Assembly (NCBI GenBank): GCA_045106815.1
Contig: JBGCFG010000044.1
Span: forward strand, 15,074-79,073
Direction of reading: 5' to 3'
From: JAUIAI01 sp045106815
GTDB taxonomy: Bacteria > Pseudomonadota > Gammaproteobacteria > Burkholderiales > Burkholderiaceae_E
DNA length: 64,000 nt
Shown piece after piece: positions 43,645 to 53,009 of this stretch. Position 1 is the first letter of the stretch. Every line of letters begins with the position of its first letter. The notes beneath the pieces were generated by a model. The model saw only the letters and a program-made list of their open reading frames with translations. It was not told where the DNA came from and made no database searches. The position numbers and the translations under genes were made by a program.

Positions 43645-44311
43645 CGACTGAACTCGCCATCCCGGGAGCAAAGTCGGGCATTTGCAGTTTGATGGCTTCT
43701 GGCCCCGGGGCGAGGGGTTGATGAGTTGCGATGATCGCGCAGCCGTCTCTTTCAAGGTGCCGGGCAATCAAACTGTCCAGCAGCGTCAGGCCAGCCTGAT
43801 CAAGTGCGTTGCCTGGCTCATCAAGTAGCCACAGCGCCCGATTGGAAGCGAGCGATAAACGCGCGAGTTGCACCCGGCGACGCTGGCCCGCCGACAGGCT
43901 GGCCGCCGGCAGCGGCGCACATGCGGCAATGCCAGCGAGATCCAATGCATCGAGTAATTGTGAATCGTCAGGTTGTTTACCGTGGTCAAGCGTTAGCCAG
44001 AGCGAGAGATTTTGAGCACAGGTCAGGCTGTCTTTTATGGCAGGCGCATGCCCGTCGTAGAGCAGATTCGAACGCCAAATCGCGCTCACCGGATTGACCG
44101 GCTGGCCTTGCCAGAACATCTGGCCCTCAAGCGGCCTGATCAGCCCGGCAAGCGCTCTAAGCAGGGTCGACTTGCCTGTGCCGTTTGGTCCGGTCAGTTC
44201 GATCCACTCGCCAGCCCTGAGCGAAAAGGCCAGATGCGTAAACAGCGGGCGATAGCCTGCGGCACACGCGAGCGACTCTACCGCCAGCAAAGGCGAGGGC
44301 GATGATGTCAC
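43637..44311 (-). CDS. ccmA: CcmA, haem-exporter ATPase
   Basis: This 224-residue ABC ATPase has its Walker A GPNGTGKST near 40, signature LSAGQRRRV near 138 and Walker B LWLLDEP near 158, all intact. It powers CcmE release. The start is GTG at 44311, overlapping the ccmI stop (GTGA). Confidence 0.95.
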   Translation of the reverse strand: MTSSPSPLLAVESLACAAGYRPLFTHLAFSLRAGEWIELTGPNGTGKSTLLRALAGLIRPLEGQMFWQGQPVNPVSAIWRSNLLYDGHAPAIKDSLTCAQNLSLWLTLDHGKQPDDSQLLDALDLAGIAACAPLPAASLSAGQRRRVQLARLSLASNRALWLLDEPGNALDQAGLTLLDSLIARHLERDGCAIIATHQPLAPGPEAIKLQMPDFAPGMASSVDD

Positions 44312-45594
44312 GGCACAGTCTGATCGATGGTGATGACCAGACCCTGCCGGTTGTTAGACCCGGCATCGCTCTGGCCAAAGCGATCACCCGTCTGCCTGAT
44401 GGCGTTGCCGGACAGGCTCAGTCGGGCTTCCACCACCACTTCTGCCGCATCAGACAGGCGGCGCTGCGGGCTCATGGCGTTTGCATCGCTCAGTGAGAAA
44501 TCCATCGGTAAGCTTGGATCAGGAATGCGAAGGGCAGCAAACGGCATACGCGGTCCCTGCGCGGCGCGAACAGAAATAAACAAGACCGCGCCGGCAGGTA
44601 CGGGCTCACCTGAAAGCTCGATACGGCCAGTGAGTAGGGCATCGCCGGCCGGCTTGTCCGTTGAGTTTGTTTGGGAGCCGGGGTTGCTGTTCGCCTGGGC
44701 GATGGGCGGCGGCGCCGCGCCGCCTTGACTACCGGCTGCTTTCAACGCGGCAATGTTTGCTTCGATTTGGTCAACCAACTGGCCAACCTGCTTCCCTTCC
44801 TCAGAGTCGGGCGACATCGCGGCAAGCAAGGTCCTCAGATGAGGCAGTGCAGCAGGTTGCTGACCTGATTCCATGTAATACGCAGCAATCAGCCCGTTGG
44901 TCTTTAGTTCGCCTGGCTCGATTGTCAGCGCCTGGCGCAGCAGTTGTTCGGGCTTACCAGCAAAGTCACGGCCTTGTGCGAGCCATTGCATCTCTGCCTG
45001 TTCGGCGAGCAGGCGGGCATTGGGCGGCAGCAAAGCGGCCGCCCGGCCAAAGGCTTCAGCGGCAGCCGGATAGTCTCGCTGTGCTTGGCGCACCTGTCCG
45101 AGGGCAAGCCAGGCCTGTCCGTCCTCCGGCGTATCTTCGGTGGCCTTGATCACCTGCGCCACCATGTTGTCGATTTCCTGTCGTGACGGCATGGTGTTGA
45201 CATCGACCAAATGGGGCGAGGCGCCAATCATCGGTTCACCCACTTGCTGGTAGACCACAAATGCGAGGGTGGGGAGCAACATAGCGACGGTTGCTGCGGT
45301 CAGAACGCGGCGCGGGCCAACGGAAGGTGATGAGGCTGATGGTGCTGTGCCGGACTCGGCCGGCAAGGTCTGCGCAAGGCTGTCAATCAGATTGTTGCGC
45401 GCCTCTTCTGCTTCGGCCTCTGTGAGTCGGCCCGCTGCTTGCTCGTCATCAATCTCGCGCCGCCGGTCACGCATGACCGCGAGTTGACTCTCCTGAACAT
45501 CAAGGCCAATTTCCGGCTGTTTTCGAAGCAGTGGCCAGGCCACCGCACCAACCGACAATACACACAACAATCCCAGCAGAATCCAGAAAGTCAC
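44308..45594 (-). CDS. ccmI: CcmI, apocytochrome c chaperone (TPR)
   Basis: This 428-residue protein has two N-terminal membrane helices (FWILLGLLCVLSVGAVAWPLL and the VAMLLPTLAFVVYQQV region) and then TPR-type helical repeats at about 140-270 (AWLALGQVRQAQRDYPAAAEAFGRAAAL). A C-terminal periplasmic domain follows (about 315-428). It captures apocytochrome for CcmFH. The start is GTG at 45594, six bases from the argE stop. Unusually it stands first in the operon, whereas it is commonly the last gene. Confidence 0.93.
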   Translation of the reverse strand: MTFWILLGLLCVLSVGAVAWPLLRKQPEIGLDVQESQLAVMRDRRREIDDEQAAGRLTEAEAEEARNNLIDSLAQTLPAESGTAPSASSPSVGPRRVLTAATVAMLLPTLAFVVYQQVGEPMIGASPHLVDVNTMPSRQEIDNMVAQVIKATEDTPEDGQAWLALGQVRQAQRDYPAAAEAFGRAAALLPPNARLLAEQAEMQWLAQGRDFAGKPEQLLRQALTIEPGELKTNGLIAAYYMESGQQPAALPHLRTLLAAMSPDSEEGKQVGQLVDQIEANIAALKAAGSQGGAAPPPIAQANSNPGSQTNSTDKPAGDALLTGRIELSGEPVPAGAVLFISVRAAQGPRMPFAALRIPDPSLPMDFSLSDANAMSPQRRLSDAAEVVVEARLSLSGNAIRQTGDRFGQSDAGSNNRQGLVITIDQTVP

Positions 45595-45600
45595 GAATGC

Positions 45601-46818
45601 TTATCCCTGCAGCAGGCTGGACTGTCGAAGTCTTGCGTCCAGAGTGTCCAGAAAAGCCACGCATTGCCCGATCTGGCTCACCTCGACGAATTCATCGGGC
45701 TGGTGCGCCACGTGGATATCGCCAGGGCCGCACACAACCGTCGGCACGCCGGCTTTCGTCATAAAGCCCGCTTCCGTGCCAAAGCTCACTCGCCCCGGCT
45801 TCAGGCAATTACACAAAGGCATGATGGCTTGTGCCAGGTTGCGATTGGTCGTTTCATCAAGCCCCGGCGAATTCACGACGGGCTTGATCGTAATGGAGCA
45901 TTCATCACTGATCTCGCGCATGGCGGGCAGCAACTGCGTGTCGCAGTACTGCTGAATATCACGCAGAATTTCGTTTGCATCAACACCTGGCAGCGCTCTG
46001 ATCTCAAAGCCGAATTCGCAGTCCTGAGCAATGATGTTGTGGGCAGTGCCACCATGGATACGGCCCGCGTGAATGCTCGTGAATGGGAAGTCGAACCCAT
46101 CATGGCGTTCGGCGTCGCGTAGTCTTTTCTGAATGCCATTTAGGTAGCTGATAATTTCCGCTGACACTTCAACCGCTGATGCCCCGCTGTCCCTCAGGGA
46201 AGAATGAGCCGGGAAACCGCGCACCGCAACGTTGAAGATCGCCGCGCCCTTATTAGCTACAACGACCTGCATCATGGTTGGTTCCCCAATCACGCAGGCA
46301 CTAGGCGATAAACCTTCGCCAGCAAGCAAGTCGGTAAGGTCTTGCATGCCCTGCATGTTGGTTTCTTCGTTGTACGACATTGCAATATGTACCGCCTGCT
46401 TCAACCCTGGGCGGGCAAACTGCTCAGCGCGCGCCAGGCAGCAAGCAATGAAGCCCTTCATGTCGGCCGAGCCGCGGGCGAGTAGACGGTCTTGCTGGGG
46501 TGTCAGTTTGAATGGGTCTGTGGTCCAAGGCTGACCTTCAACCGGCACCACGTCCGAGTGCCCGGCCAGCACCACCCCACCACTGACACCTTCGCCATCG
46601 GCCGGGCCGATGGTCGAGAAGAGGTTGGCATGACGGCCGTCCGCGGTCTTTTGAATGCGCGACTGGAATCCGAAGCCATCCAGATAGTTGGCCGCCCATT
46701 CAATGAGCGGCACATTCGACTCGCTGCTAACGGTATTGAACCCAACCAGTTTTTCGAGGATCTCGATCGCTCGCTGAGTGGTTTGATCGTTCGTCAAATC
46801 GGTGGCGCTGGCAGCCAT
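45601..46818 (-). CDS. argE: acetylornithine deacetylase
   Basis: This 405-residue M20 zinc peptidase relative makes ornithine from N-acetylornithine in arginine synthesis. Visible motifs are GHSDVVP with the metal-binding His and Asp near 85, SADMKGF with the bridging Asp, and YNEETNMQG with the catalytic Glu. The dimerisation domain lies at about 190-300. The length is typical of the proteobacterial single-enzyme form. The ATG at 46818 is used; the frame extends to 46896 without support. It precedes ccmI by six bases, so arginine synthesis and cytochrome maturation share a transcript. Confidence 0.9.
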   Translation of the reverse strand: MAASATDLTNDQTTQRAIEILEKLVGFNTVSSESNVPLIEWAANYLDGFGFQSRIQKTADGRHANLFSTIGPADGEGVSGGVVLAGHSDVVPVEGQPWTTDPFKLTPQQDRLLARGSADMKGFIACCLARAEQFARPGLKQAVHIAMSYNEETNMQGMQDLTDLLAGEGLSPSACVIGEPTMMQVVVANKGAAIFNVAVRGFPAHSSLRDSGASAVEVSAEIISYLNGIQKRLRDAERHDGFDFPFTSIHAGRIHGGTAHNIIAQDCEFGFEIRALPGVDANEILRDIQQYCDTQLLPAMREISDECSITIKPVVNSPGLDETTNRNLAQAIMPLCNCLKPGRVSFGTEAGFMTKAGVPTVVCGPGDIHVAHQPDEFVEVSQIGQCVAFLDTLDARLRQSSLLQG

Positions 46819-46868
46819 GGGGAGCCTTGAATGGGTCAGTTGGTCGAGTTGGAAGTTTAGCCGAACGG

Positions 46869-46894
46869 GCAGGGCTGATTTTGACCAGCCCTGC
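46869..46894. repeat. perfect 9-bp inverted repeat between uvrA and argE
   Basis: GCAGGGCTG (46869-46877) and CAGCCCTGC (46886-46894) are exact reverse complements with an 8-base loop. It sits in the 111-base spacer after the uvrA stop, where a transcript end is expected. Neither side is followed by a T run, so it is at best a Rho-assisted or processing hairpin. Confidence 0.6.
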
Positions 46895-46929
46895 ACGGTG
46901 TGGGTGTGGCGCTACCCCCGGCGCCCGAC

Positions 46930-49900
46930 CTATGGACCCGCCAGAAACTGGGCAAGTGACCGGCCGGTGTGGGTTTTGGCTTTTTTTGCTAATGCAGCAG
47001 GTGTATCGGCGCCAACGAGCTTGCCGCCACCAGCGCCGCCATCCGGACCGAGATCGAGAATCCAGTCGGCTTCTGCCCAAATGTCCAGGTTGTGTTCGAC
47101 CACCACGACCGTGTTGCCGACTGCCACCAGGCGATGCAACACCTTGATCAGTTTTTCGACATCAGCCATGTGCAGGCCCACGGTGGGTTCATCAAGCACA
47201 TACAAAGCCTGAGAACGAGCGCGTCGCGCAGCCGGCGAATCATCGGTGGGTTCCCAGTGCCGCAGTCTGGCCAGTTCGCTCACCAGTTTGATGCGCTGGG
47301 CCTCGCCGCCGGATAGCGTCGGACTGGGCTGTCCCAGCGTGAGATAGCCCAGACCTACGTCATTGAGCAACTTCAGCGGATGCCCTATCGATTGATGGGC
47401 GCTGAAGTAGTCGGCAGCTTCTTCAACGCTCATTCGAAGCACATCACCGATACTCTTGCCGCGCAGAACAATTTCAAGTGTTTCCCGATTAAACCGACGA
47501 CCACCGCAGGCATCACACGCAACTTTGACATCCGGCAGAAAGCTCATTTCAATCGTTTGCTGCCCCTGACCGTCACACGAGGGGCAGCGCCCGCCAGCTG
47601 TATTAAACGAGAATCGACCGGGTGCATAGCCACGGAGGCGGGCTTCTGCCGCATCAGCAAACTGTTTTCGGATCGCATCCCAAAAACCGATGTAGGTCGC
47701 GGGGCATGATCGGGGTGTCTTACCAATTGGTGTCTGATCAACTTCCAGCACCCGATCAAAAATTTCCCAGCCGTCAATTGATTCAACGCCTGCCAGTGGC
47801 GGCAGGGGATTGTTACGACGGCGCTGCGAGGCGACCATTGCCTTCACATTGCGAAGCAGCACATCGCGCGCGAGCGTGGACTTACCTGAACCCGAGACGC
47901 CGGTGACAACCGTCAGGCAACCAATGGGAATCCGCGCATTCACGTTACGCAGATTGTGCTGAGTGACTTTGTTAAGTGTGAGCCAGCGTTGATCAGCTTG
48001 TTTTGCCGGTGACACAGATGTGCCGCGCAGCGGGTGCTGTAAGGGATTGGCGAGGTAATAGCCTGTCAGGCTGTTCTTGTTGGCGGTCAGGTCTGCCAAA
48101 GAACCGGTTGCAATGACTTCGCCGCCAAGCTTGCCGGCGCGCGGGCCAATGTCAATTAAGTGGTCGGCTTGCCGCATGGTGTCTTCATCATGCTCAACGA
48201 CCACCAAAGTATTGCCCTTGTCGCGTAGTGCGGTCAGTGTTTGCAACAGAATCCGGTTGTCATGCGGATGCAGACCAATGGTCGGTTCATCCAGCACATA
48301 ACAGACCCCTTGCAGGTTCGACCCAAGCTGCGCAGCCAGTCGAATGCGCTGGGCCTCTCCCCCTGAGAGTGATGGGGCCGACCGGTCCAGTGACAGATAG
48401 CCGAGTCCAACGTCTTTGAGAAACGACAGGCGTGAGCGAATTTCCACCAGCAAATCTTTACCAATCGCCGCTTCCCGTTCATTAAGCGACCACTTGTCGA
48501 GCCAGCCGATTGCGTCTTCTATGGGGCGGGCGGTCGCCGCCGCAATCGATTCACCTTTGAGTCGAACGGCAAGCGCCACTGGGTTTAGACGATCACCGTG
48601 GCAGGAATCGCATTCGCTCCACTCAATCACCTCGTCTTCGTCATCTTTGCGTTTGGGTTTGTCCGAACGCTTCTCGGTCATTTGATCGATCATCTTTTCA
48701 GCGGCTGCGCCAAGCGCGCCGCTGGTGGTGTCAGTGTCGCTGCCGCCCTTACGTTCATCAATCACGGGTTGATAGGGCAGATTAACGCCGGTGCCCAGAC
48801 AATCGTGACACCAGCCAAGCTTGGAGTTGAAGGAAAACAGCCGTGGATCAGGCTCAGCAAAACTGGTGCCGCAGGAAGGGCAGGCACGTGAGGTCGAGTA
48901 AATGCGCGTCTCGAGCTCGGCGCCGGCGCCCGACGTGTCGCCGCTTTCAATCGCCTCGCGCAGCCGGTCCAGTCCAGCCGCCACCATCACGACGCCTTTG
49001 CCATAGCCCAAAGCCGCCGTGAGGGCTTCGCGCAGGTCGGCCTCATGCTTGGCGTCAATGGTCAGGTCAGCCACGGGCAGCTCGATGTTGTGCTCAATAT
49101 AGCGGTCGATGCGCGGAAAACCTTTGACGGGCAGGAACTCCCCATCTACCCGCAGGTGTGTGAAGCCTTTGTTGTTCGCCCACTTCGCGAGGTCGGTATA
49201 GACCCCTTTGCGCGACACCACTAGTGGCGCGAGCAGGCCAATGTCCTGACCACGGTATTCGCGCATGATGCGCGCCACAATTGAATCAAAGCTCTGCGGT
49301 TCAATCGCGACATCGCAGTCAGGGCAATGCTGCTGACCAAGTTTGACGTAGAGAAGCCGTAAAAAGTGATACACCTCAGTGAGTGTCGCCACAGTGGACT
49401 TGCGGCCCCCGCGGCTGGTGCGTTGTTCGATGGCCACTGTTGGGGGGATGCCAAAAACACCGTCAACATCCGGGCGAGTTGCCGGCTGCACAAACTGGCG
49501 CGCGTACGCATTCAGAGATTCAAGATAGCGACGTTGCCCTTCGCCAAACACCACATCAAATGCCAGCGTGGATTTGCCCGAGCCCGACACACCGGTAATC
49601 ACAGACAAAGCATTTCGCGGAATCTGCACCTCAAGGTTCTTAAGGTTGTTCTCGCGTGCGTGATGCACCACGATAGCATCGCGCGCCTGCGCGCGCATCC
49701 GTGAACTGGCCTCAGTCTCAGGTGCCGCCACAATGTCAGATGCAATCAGAGCACTGGCCTGTTGGAGGCTGTGATCATCAATCGCTTTGCGATAAGCGGC
49801 GAGTGATTGGCCTGTGTGGGTGTCACCGGCAGCGACGGTGTCAGGTGACCCCTCGGCGGTTAGTCGGCCGCCGCCTTCGCCTCCTTCGGGTCCAAGATCG

Positions 49901-52863
49901 AGCAGCCAGTCAGCGGCCCACATGACATCGAGATTATGTTCAATCACCACGAGGGAGTGACCGGCGGCAATCAGCTTGCGGAACGCCCCATTGAGCCGCG
50001 CCACATCATCAAAGTGCAGGCCGGTAGTGGGCTCATCAAACAAGAACAGCGTGCCGCAGCGCGCGCGCTTTGTTCGAGTACTTTGAGTTTGAGCCTCAGC
50101 CAGAAACCCGGCGAGTTTTAGCCGTTGTGCTTCTCCGCCTGACAGGGTCGGCACCGGCTGACCGAGCTTCAGGTAGTCAAGACCGACATCAGACAAGGGG
50201 CGTAAACGGGTGAGGACGTCAATACTGTCCGCGAAGAATCGGAGTGCTTCAGCAACCGTTAGTTCAAGAACGTCAGCGATCGACATGGCCGAGAACGGCG
50301 ACCCATCTTCTCGCTTTGCACCCCAGGCGCCCGTGATCGTGACCTCAAGCGTTTCAGGCCGAAAGCGTTTGCCATCGCAGTCCGGGCAGCGCAGATACAC
50401 ATCGGACAGAAACTGCATCTCAACATGTTCAAAGCCATTGCCCCGACAGGTCGGGCATCGGCCATCACCAGAGTTGAAACTGAAGGTGCCGGGCCGGTAG
50501 GCACGCTCTTTGGCGAGCGGCGTGGCGGAAAATTTCTTCCTCACCGGATCAAACGCGCCCACATAGCTGATCGGATTACTCCGCGCCGTTTTACCAATGG
50601 GCGATTGATCAACGAAGGCTACGTCATCCAGCCAGTCTTCGCCCAACAGACGATCAAACTCGCCTGGCGCCTCGGTTGGCTTGCCTTTGGCTTTCATGAG
50701 CGCGGGGAGCAACACGTTTTGAATGAGGGTTGACTTACCACTGCCGGACACACCCGTCACACACACATAGCGCCCCAGCGGAATGCTCACATTGATATTG
50801 CGCAGGTTGTGCTCGCGCGCGCCTTCCATGACCAGGCGCGGGGTTGACGCCTTAATCTCCCGGCGCTGGGTGGTCTCAACCTGCTTGCGGCCGCTGAGGT
50901 AATCCGCGGTAAGCGTCTTGACCGACCGTAGTTCTTCAGGTGTGCCTTCAAACACAATATTGCCGCCGCGTTCACCCGGCCCCGGACCAATGTCAATGAC
51001 CCGGTTCGCTGCAAACATGACCTGCGGATCGTGTTCAACCACGAGCAGTGAATTGCCCGCATCACGTAGCCGGTGCATCACGCCGATAATGCGGTTCATA
51101 TCTCGCGGGTGCAGGCCAATCGATGGCTCGTCCAGCACAAACAGCGTATTGACGAGTGAGGTGCCCAGCGCGGTTGTCAGGTTGATTCGCTGAACTTCGC
51201 CGCCTGACAGAGTGCGCGACTGCCGATCCAGCGTGAGGTAAGACAAACCCACCTCGTGCAGATACGCGAGGCGAGCACGTAGTTCCGTTAGCAGCATATC
51301 GAGTGCTTCTGCTTCGCCGCTTTTGTCTTCGGGGCGAGCGGCAAGTGCTGTGGCGAGCTTATCGAAGAATTTGGCGAGCCGCGAAATCGGCAGCAACATC
51401 AAATCGTGCAGGCATAAGCCGGGCAAGAACTCATCTGCCTCATCAGGCCACTGCACACCGTTAGGAATGAAAAGACTTGCCCGCTCCATCGGATCATCGG
51501 TTTCGGGTTCAAGGGCGAGTGCGGCGGCATCTCGGTCACCGATTCGCCATAGCAAGGCATCAGTCTTTAAGCGCGCGCCCATGCAGTCGGTGCAAGGTGT
51601 GTAGGCCCGGTAACGCGACAGCAGCACACGAATGTGCATTTTGTAGGCTTTGCCCTCTAGCCAGGTGAAGTAGCGGTTAATGCCGTACCACTGGGTAGCC
51701 CACTTCCCGGTAAAGGCTTCATCGCCTTCGATGATCCAACGCTTGGCATCATCAGACATGTCTCGCCACGGGATGTTCAGATTGAACTTACGTAGTTTGG
51801 CGAGCTTGACGAGATCACGCTGACAACCCTTGGCACTCTCAGCCTGGAAGGGTTTGATGGCGCCTTCCGCCAGCGTCTTACTTTCGTCAGGGATCACCAA
51901 GCCCATATCAATACCAATGACCCGTCCAAACCCGCGGCAGCTCTCGCACGCGCCAAGAGGCGAGTTAAACGAGAACATGCTGGGCAGCGGATCGGCGTAG
52001 GCAATATCGCAGCTCGCGCAGTGCAGGTCAGCGCTATAGCGCCAGACAACTGGATCTGCCTCATCCGCGTCGTCTGCGCCCGGTACAAACACCGCGAGAC
52101 GGCCGTGTCCGCGTTGCATGCCGAGTTCAACCGCTTCGGCAATGCGGGGGGTGTCGACCTTACTTGCTCGAAACCTGTCTTGCACCACATACAACACCAC
52201 GCCATCGTCGGTGCCTGGCTCACGATGATGTACCCGTGTGTATCCCTGCGCGAGCAGGTGCGACTCGACTTCTTCTTCCGAATAACTCGCCGGCACACGG
52301 ACCGGGAAGGTCACAATCAGTCTGGGGTCAGCATCGCGCGCAGCGATTGTGATCGCATCAACAATCGAACTCACCGAGTCTCGCCCAACAGGCTGAGCAC
52401 ATTGCCGGCAAACCAGATGGCCCAGGCGCGCGAACAGCAGTTTCAGGTGATCGTTAATCTCGGTCATCGTACCGACCGTGGATCGTGATGTTCTGACCGG
52501 GTTGGTTTGGTCGATCGCAATCGCCGGTGGCACGCCTTCAATGCGATCAACCTGCGGTTTGTCCATACGGTCGAGGAACTGACGTGCATATGCTGAGAAG
52601 GTTTCAACGTAGCGCCGCTGACCTTCCGCATAAATCGTGTCAAACACCAGTGATGATTTGCCCGAGCCTGAGACCCCCGTCACCACAACTAGCTCGTTGG
52701 TGGGAATATCAAGTGACAAATTTTTAAGATTGTTCTGGCGGGCGCCCCGAACCCGGATGCTGGAGCCCAGGCGTTTGCCAAGGTAGCTGCCCGCGGGCTC
52801 GTCGTTTGGGGAATCAGAGTCGGGCAGGGAAGCCCCACCGGGCAAACGGGCGTCATCAGTCAT
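46930..52863 (-). CDS. uvrA: double-length UvrA: two complete UvrA units in one protein
   Basis: A normal UvrA has about 950 residues and two ATPase domains. This gene encodes about 1977 residues with four: Walker A motifs (TGVSGSGKS) near residues 65, 702, 1088 and 1652. All four ABC signatures (LSGGE) and Walker B motifs (LDEPSIGL, FDEPTTGL, LDEPTIGL, LDEPTVGL) are intact. The zinc-finger cysteine pairs are intact too: CASC/CESC and CPTC/CPDC in the first half, CPSC/CHDC and CPSC/CDAC in the second. Each half is thus a full UvrA for lesion recognition in nucleotide excision repair, joined near residue 1030-1060. UvrA works as a dimer, so this chain may fold as a built-in dimer. The ATG at 52863 is used; a TTG 8 codons earlier is possible. 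There are no uvrB or ssb genes nearby. Confidence 0.95.
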   Translation of the reverse strand: MTDDARLPGGASLPDSDSPNDEPAGSYLGKRLGSSIRVRGARQNNLKNLSLDIPTNELVVVTGVSGSGKSSLVFDTIYAEGQRRYVETFSAYARQFLDRMDKPQVDRIEGVPPAIAIDQTNPVRTSRSTVGTMTEINDHLKLLFARLGHLVCRQCAQPVGRDSVSSIVDAITIAARDADPRLIVTFPVRVPASYSEEEVESHLLAQGYTRVHHREPGTDDGVVLYVVQDRFRASKVDTPRIAEAVELGMQRGHGRLAVFVPGADDADEADPVVWRYSADLHCASCDIAYADPLPSMFSFNSPLGACESCRGFGRVIGIDMGLVIPDESKTLAEGAIKPFQAESAKGCQRDLVKLAKLRKFNLNIPWRDMSDDAKRWIIEGDEAFTGKWATQWYGINRYFTWLEGKAYKMHIRVLLSRYRAYTPCTDCMGARLKTDALLWRIGDRDAAALALEPETDDPMERASLFIPNGVQWPDEADEFLPGLCLHDLMLLPISRLAKFFDKLATALAARPEDKSGEAEALDMLLTELRARLAYLHEVGLSYLTLDRQSRTLSGGEVQRINLTTALGTSLVNTLFVLDEPSIGLHPRDMNRIIGVMHRLRDAGNSLLVVEHDPQVMFAANRVIDIGPGPGERGGNIVFEGTPEELRSVKTLTADYLSGRKQVETTQRREIKASTPRLVMEGAREHNLRNINVSIPLGRYVCVTGVSGSGKSTLIQNVLLPALMKAKGKPTEAPGEFDRLLGEDWLDDVAFVDQSPIGKTARSNPISYVGAFDPVRKKFSATPLAKERAYRPGTFSFNSGDGRCPTCRGNGFEHVEMQFLSDVYLRCPDCDGKRFRPETLEVTITGAWGAKREDGSPFSAMSIADVLELTVAEALRFFADSIDVLTRLRPLSDVGLDYLKLGQPVPTLSGGEAQRLKLAGFLAEAQTQSTRTKRARCGTLFLFDEPTTGLHFDDVARLNGAFRKLIAAGHSLVVIEHNLDVMWAADWLLDLGPEGGEGGGRLTAEGSPDTVAAGDTHTGQSLAAYRKAIDDHSLQQASALIASDIVAAPETEASSRMRAQARDAIVVHHARENNLKNLEVQIPRNALSVITGVSGSGKSTLAFDVVFGEGQRRYLESLNAYARQFVQPATRPDVDGVFGIPPTVAIEQRTSRGGRKSTVATLTEVYHFLRLLYVKLGQQHCPDCDVAIEPQSFDSIVARIMREYRGQDIGLLAPLVVSRKGVYTDLAKWANNKGFTHLRVDGEFLPVKGFPRIDRYIEHNIELPVADLTIDAKHEADLREALTAALGYGKGVVMVAAGLDRLREAIESGDTSGAGAELETRIYSTSRACPSCGTSFAEPDPRLFSFNSKLGWCHDCLGTGVNLPYQPVIDERKGGSDTDTTSGALGAAAEKMIDQMTEKRSDKPKRKDDEDEVIEWSECDSCHGDRLNPVALAVRLKGESIAAATARPIEDAIGWLDKWSLNEREAAIGKDLLVEIRSRLSFLKDVGLGYLSLDRSAPSLSGGEAQRIRLAAQLGSNLQGVCYVLDEPTIGLHPHDNRILLQTLTALRDKGNTLVVVEHDEDTMRQADHLIDIGPRAGKLGGEVIATGSLADLTANKNSLTGYYLANPLQHPLRGTSVSPAKQADQRWLTLNKVTQHNLRNVNARIPIGCLTVVTGVSGSGKSTLARDVLLRNVKAMVASQRRRNNPLPPLAGVESIDGWEIFDRVLEVDQTPIGKTPRSCPATYIGFWDAIRKQFADAAEARLRGYAPGRFSFNTAGGRCPSCDGQGQQTIEMSFLPDVKVACDACGGRRFNRETLEIVLRGKSIGDVLRMSVEEAADYFSAHQSIGHPLKLLNDVGLGYLTLGQPSPTLSGGEAQRIKLVSELARLRHWEPTDDSPAARRARSQALYVLDEPTVGLHMADVEKLIKVLHRLVAVGNTVVVVEHNLDIWAEADWILDLGPDGGAGGGKLVGADTPAALAKKAKTHTGRSLAQFLAGP

Positions 52864-53009
52864 TGAATACTTATTTCTCGACAGCAAGAACAGGGCACAA
52901 GCTGCACGCGCAGCCCGTCAGAAGACCCACGATAGTAGTCGCTTTGTCAGTAGCCAGCCTTGCCGGGCGGGCATTGCGCCATGAGGCGCCGCGACTAAAT
53001 CTATGCGCT

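Noticed and set aside
45439..46122. 227-codon plus-strand frame
   Set aside because: Antisense across ccmI and argE, which are both well supported; composition is not protein-like.
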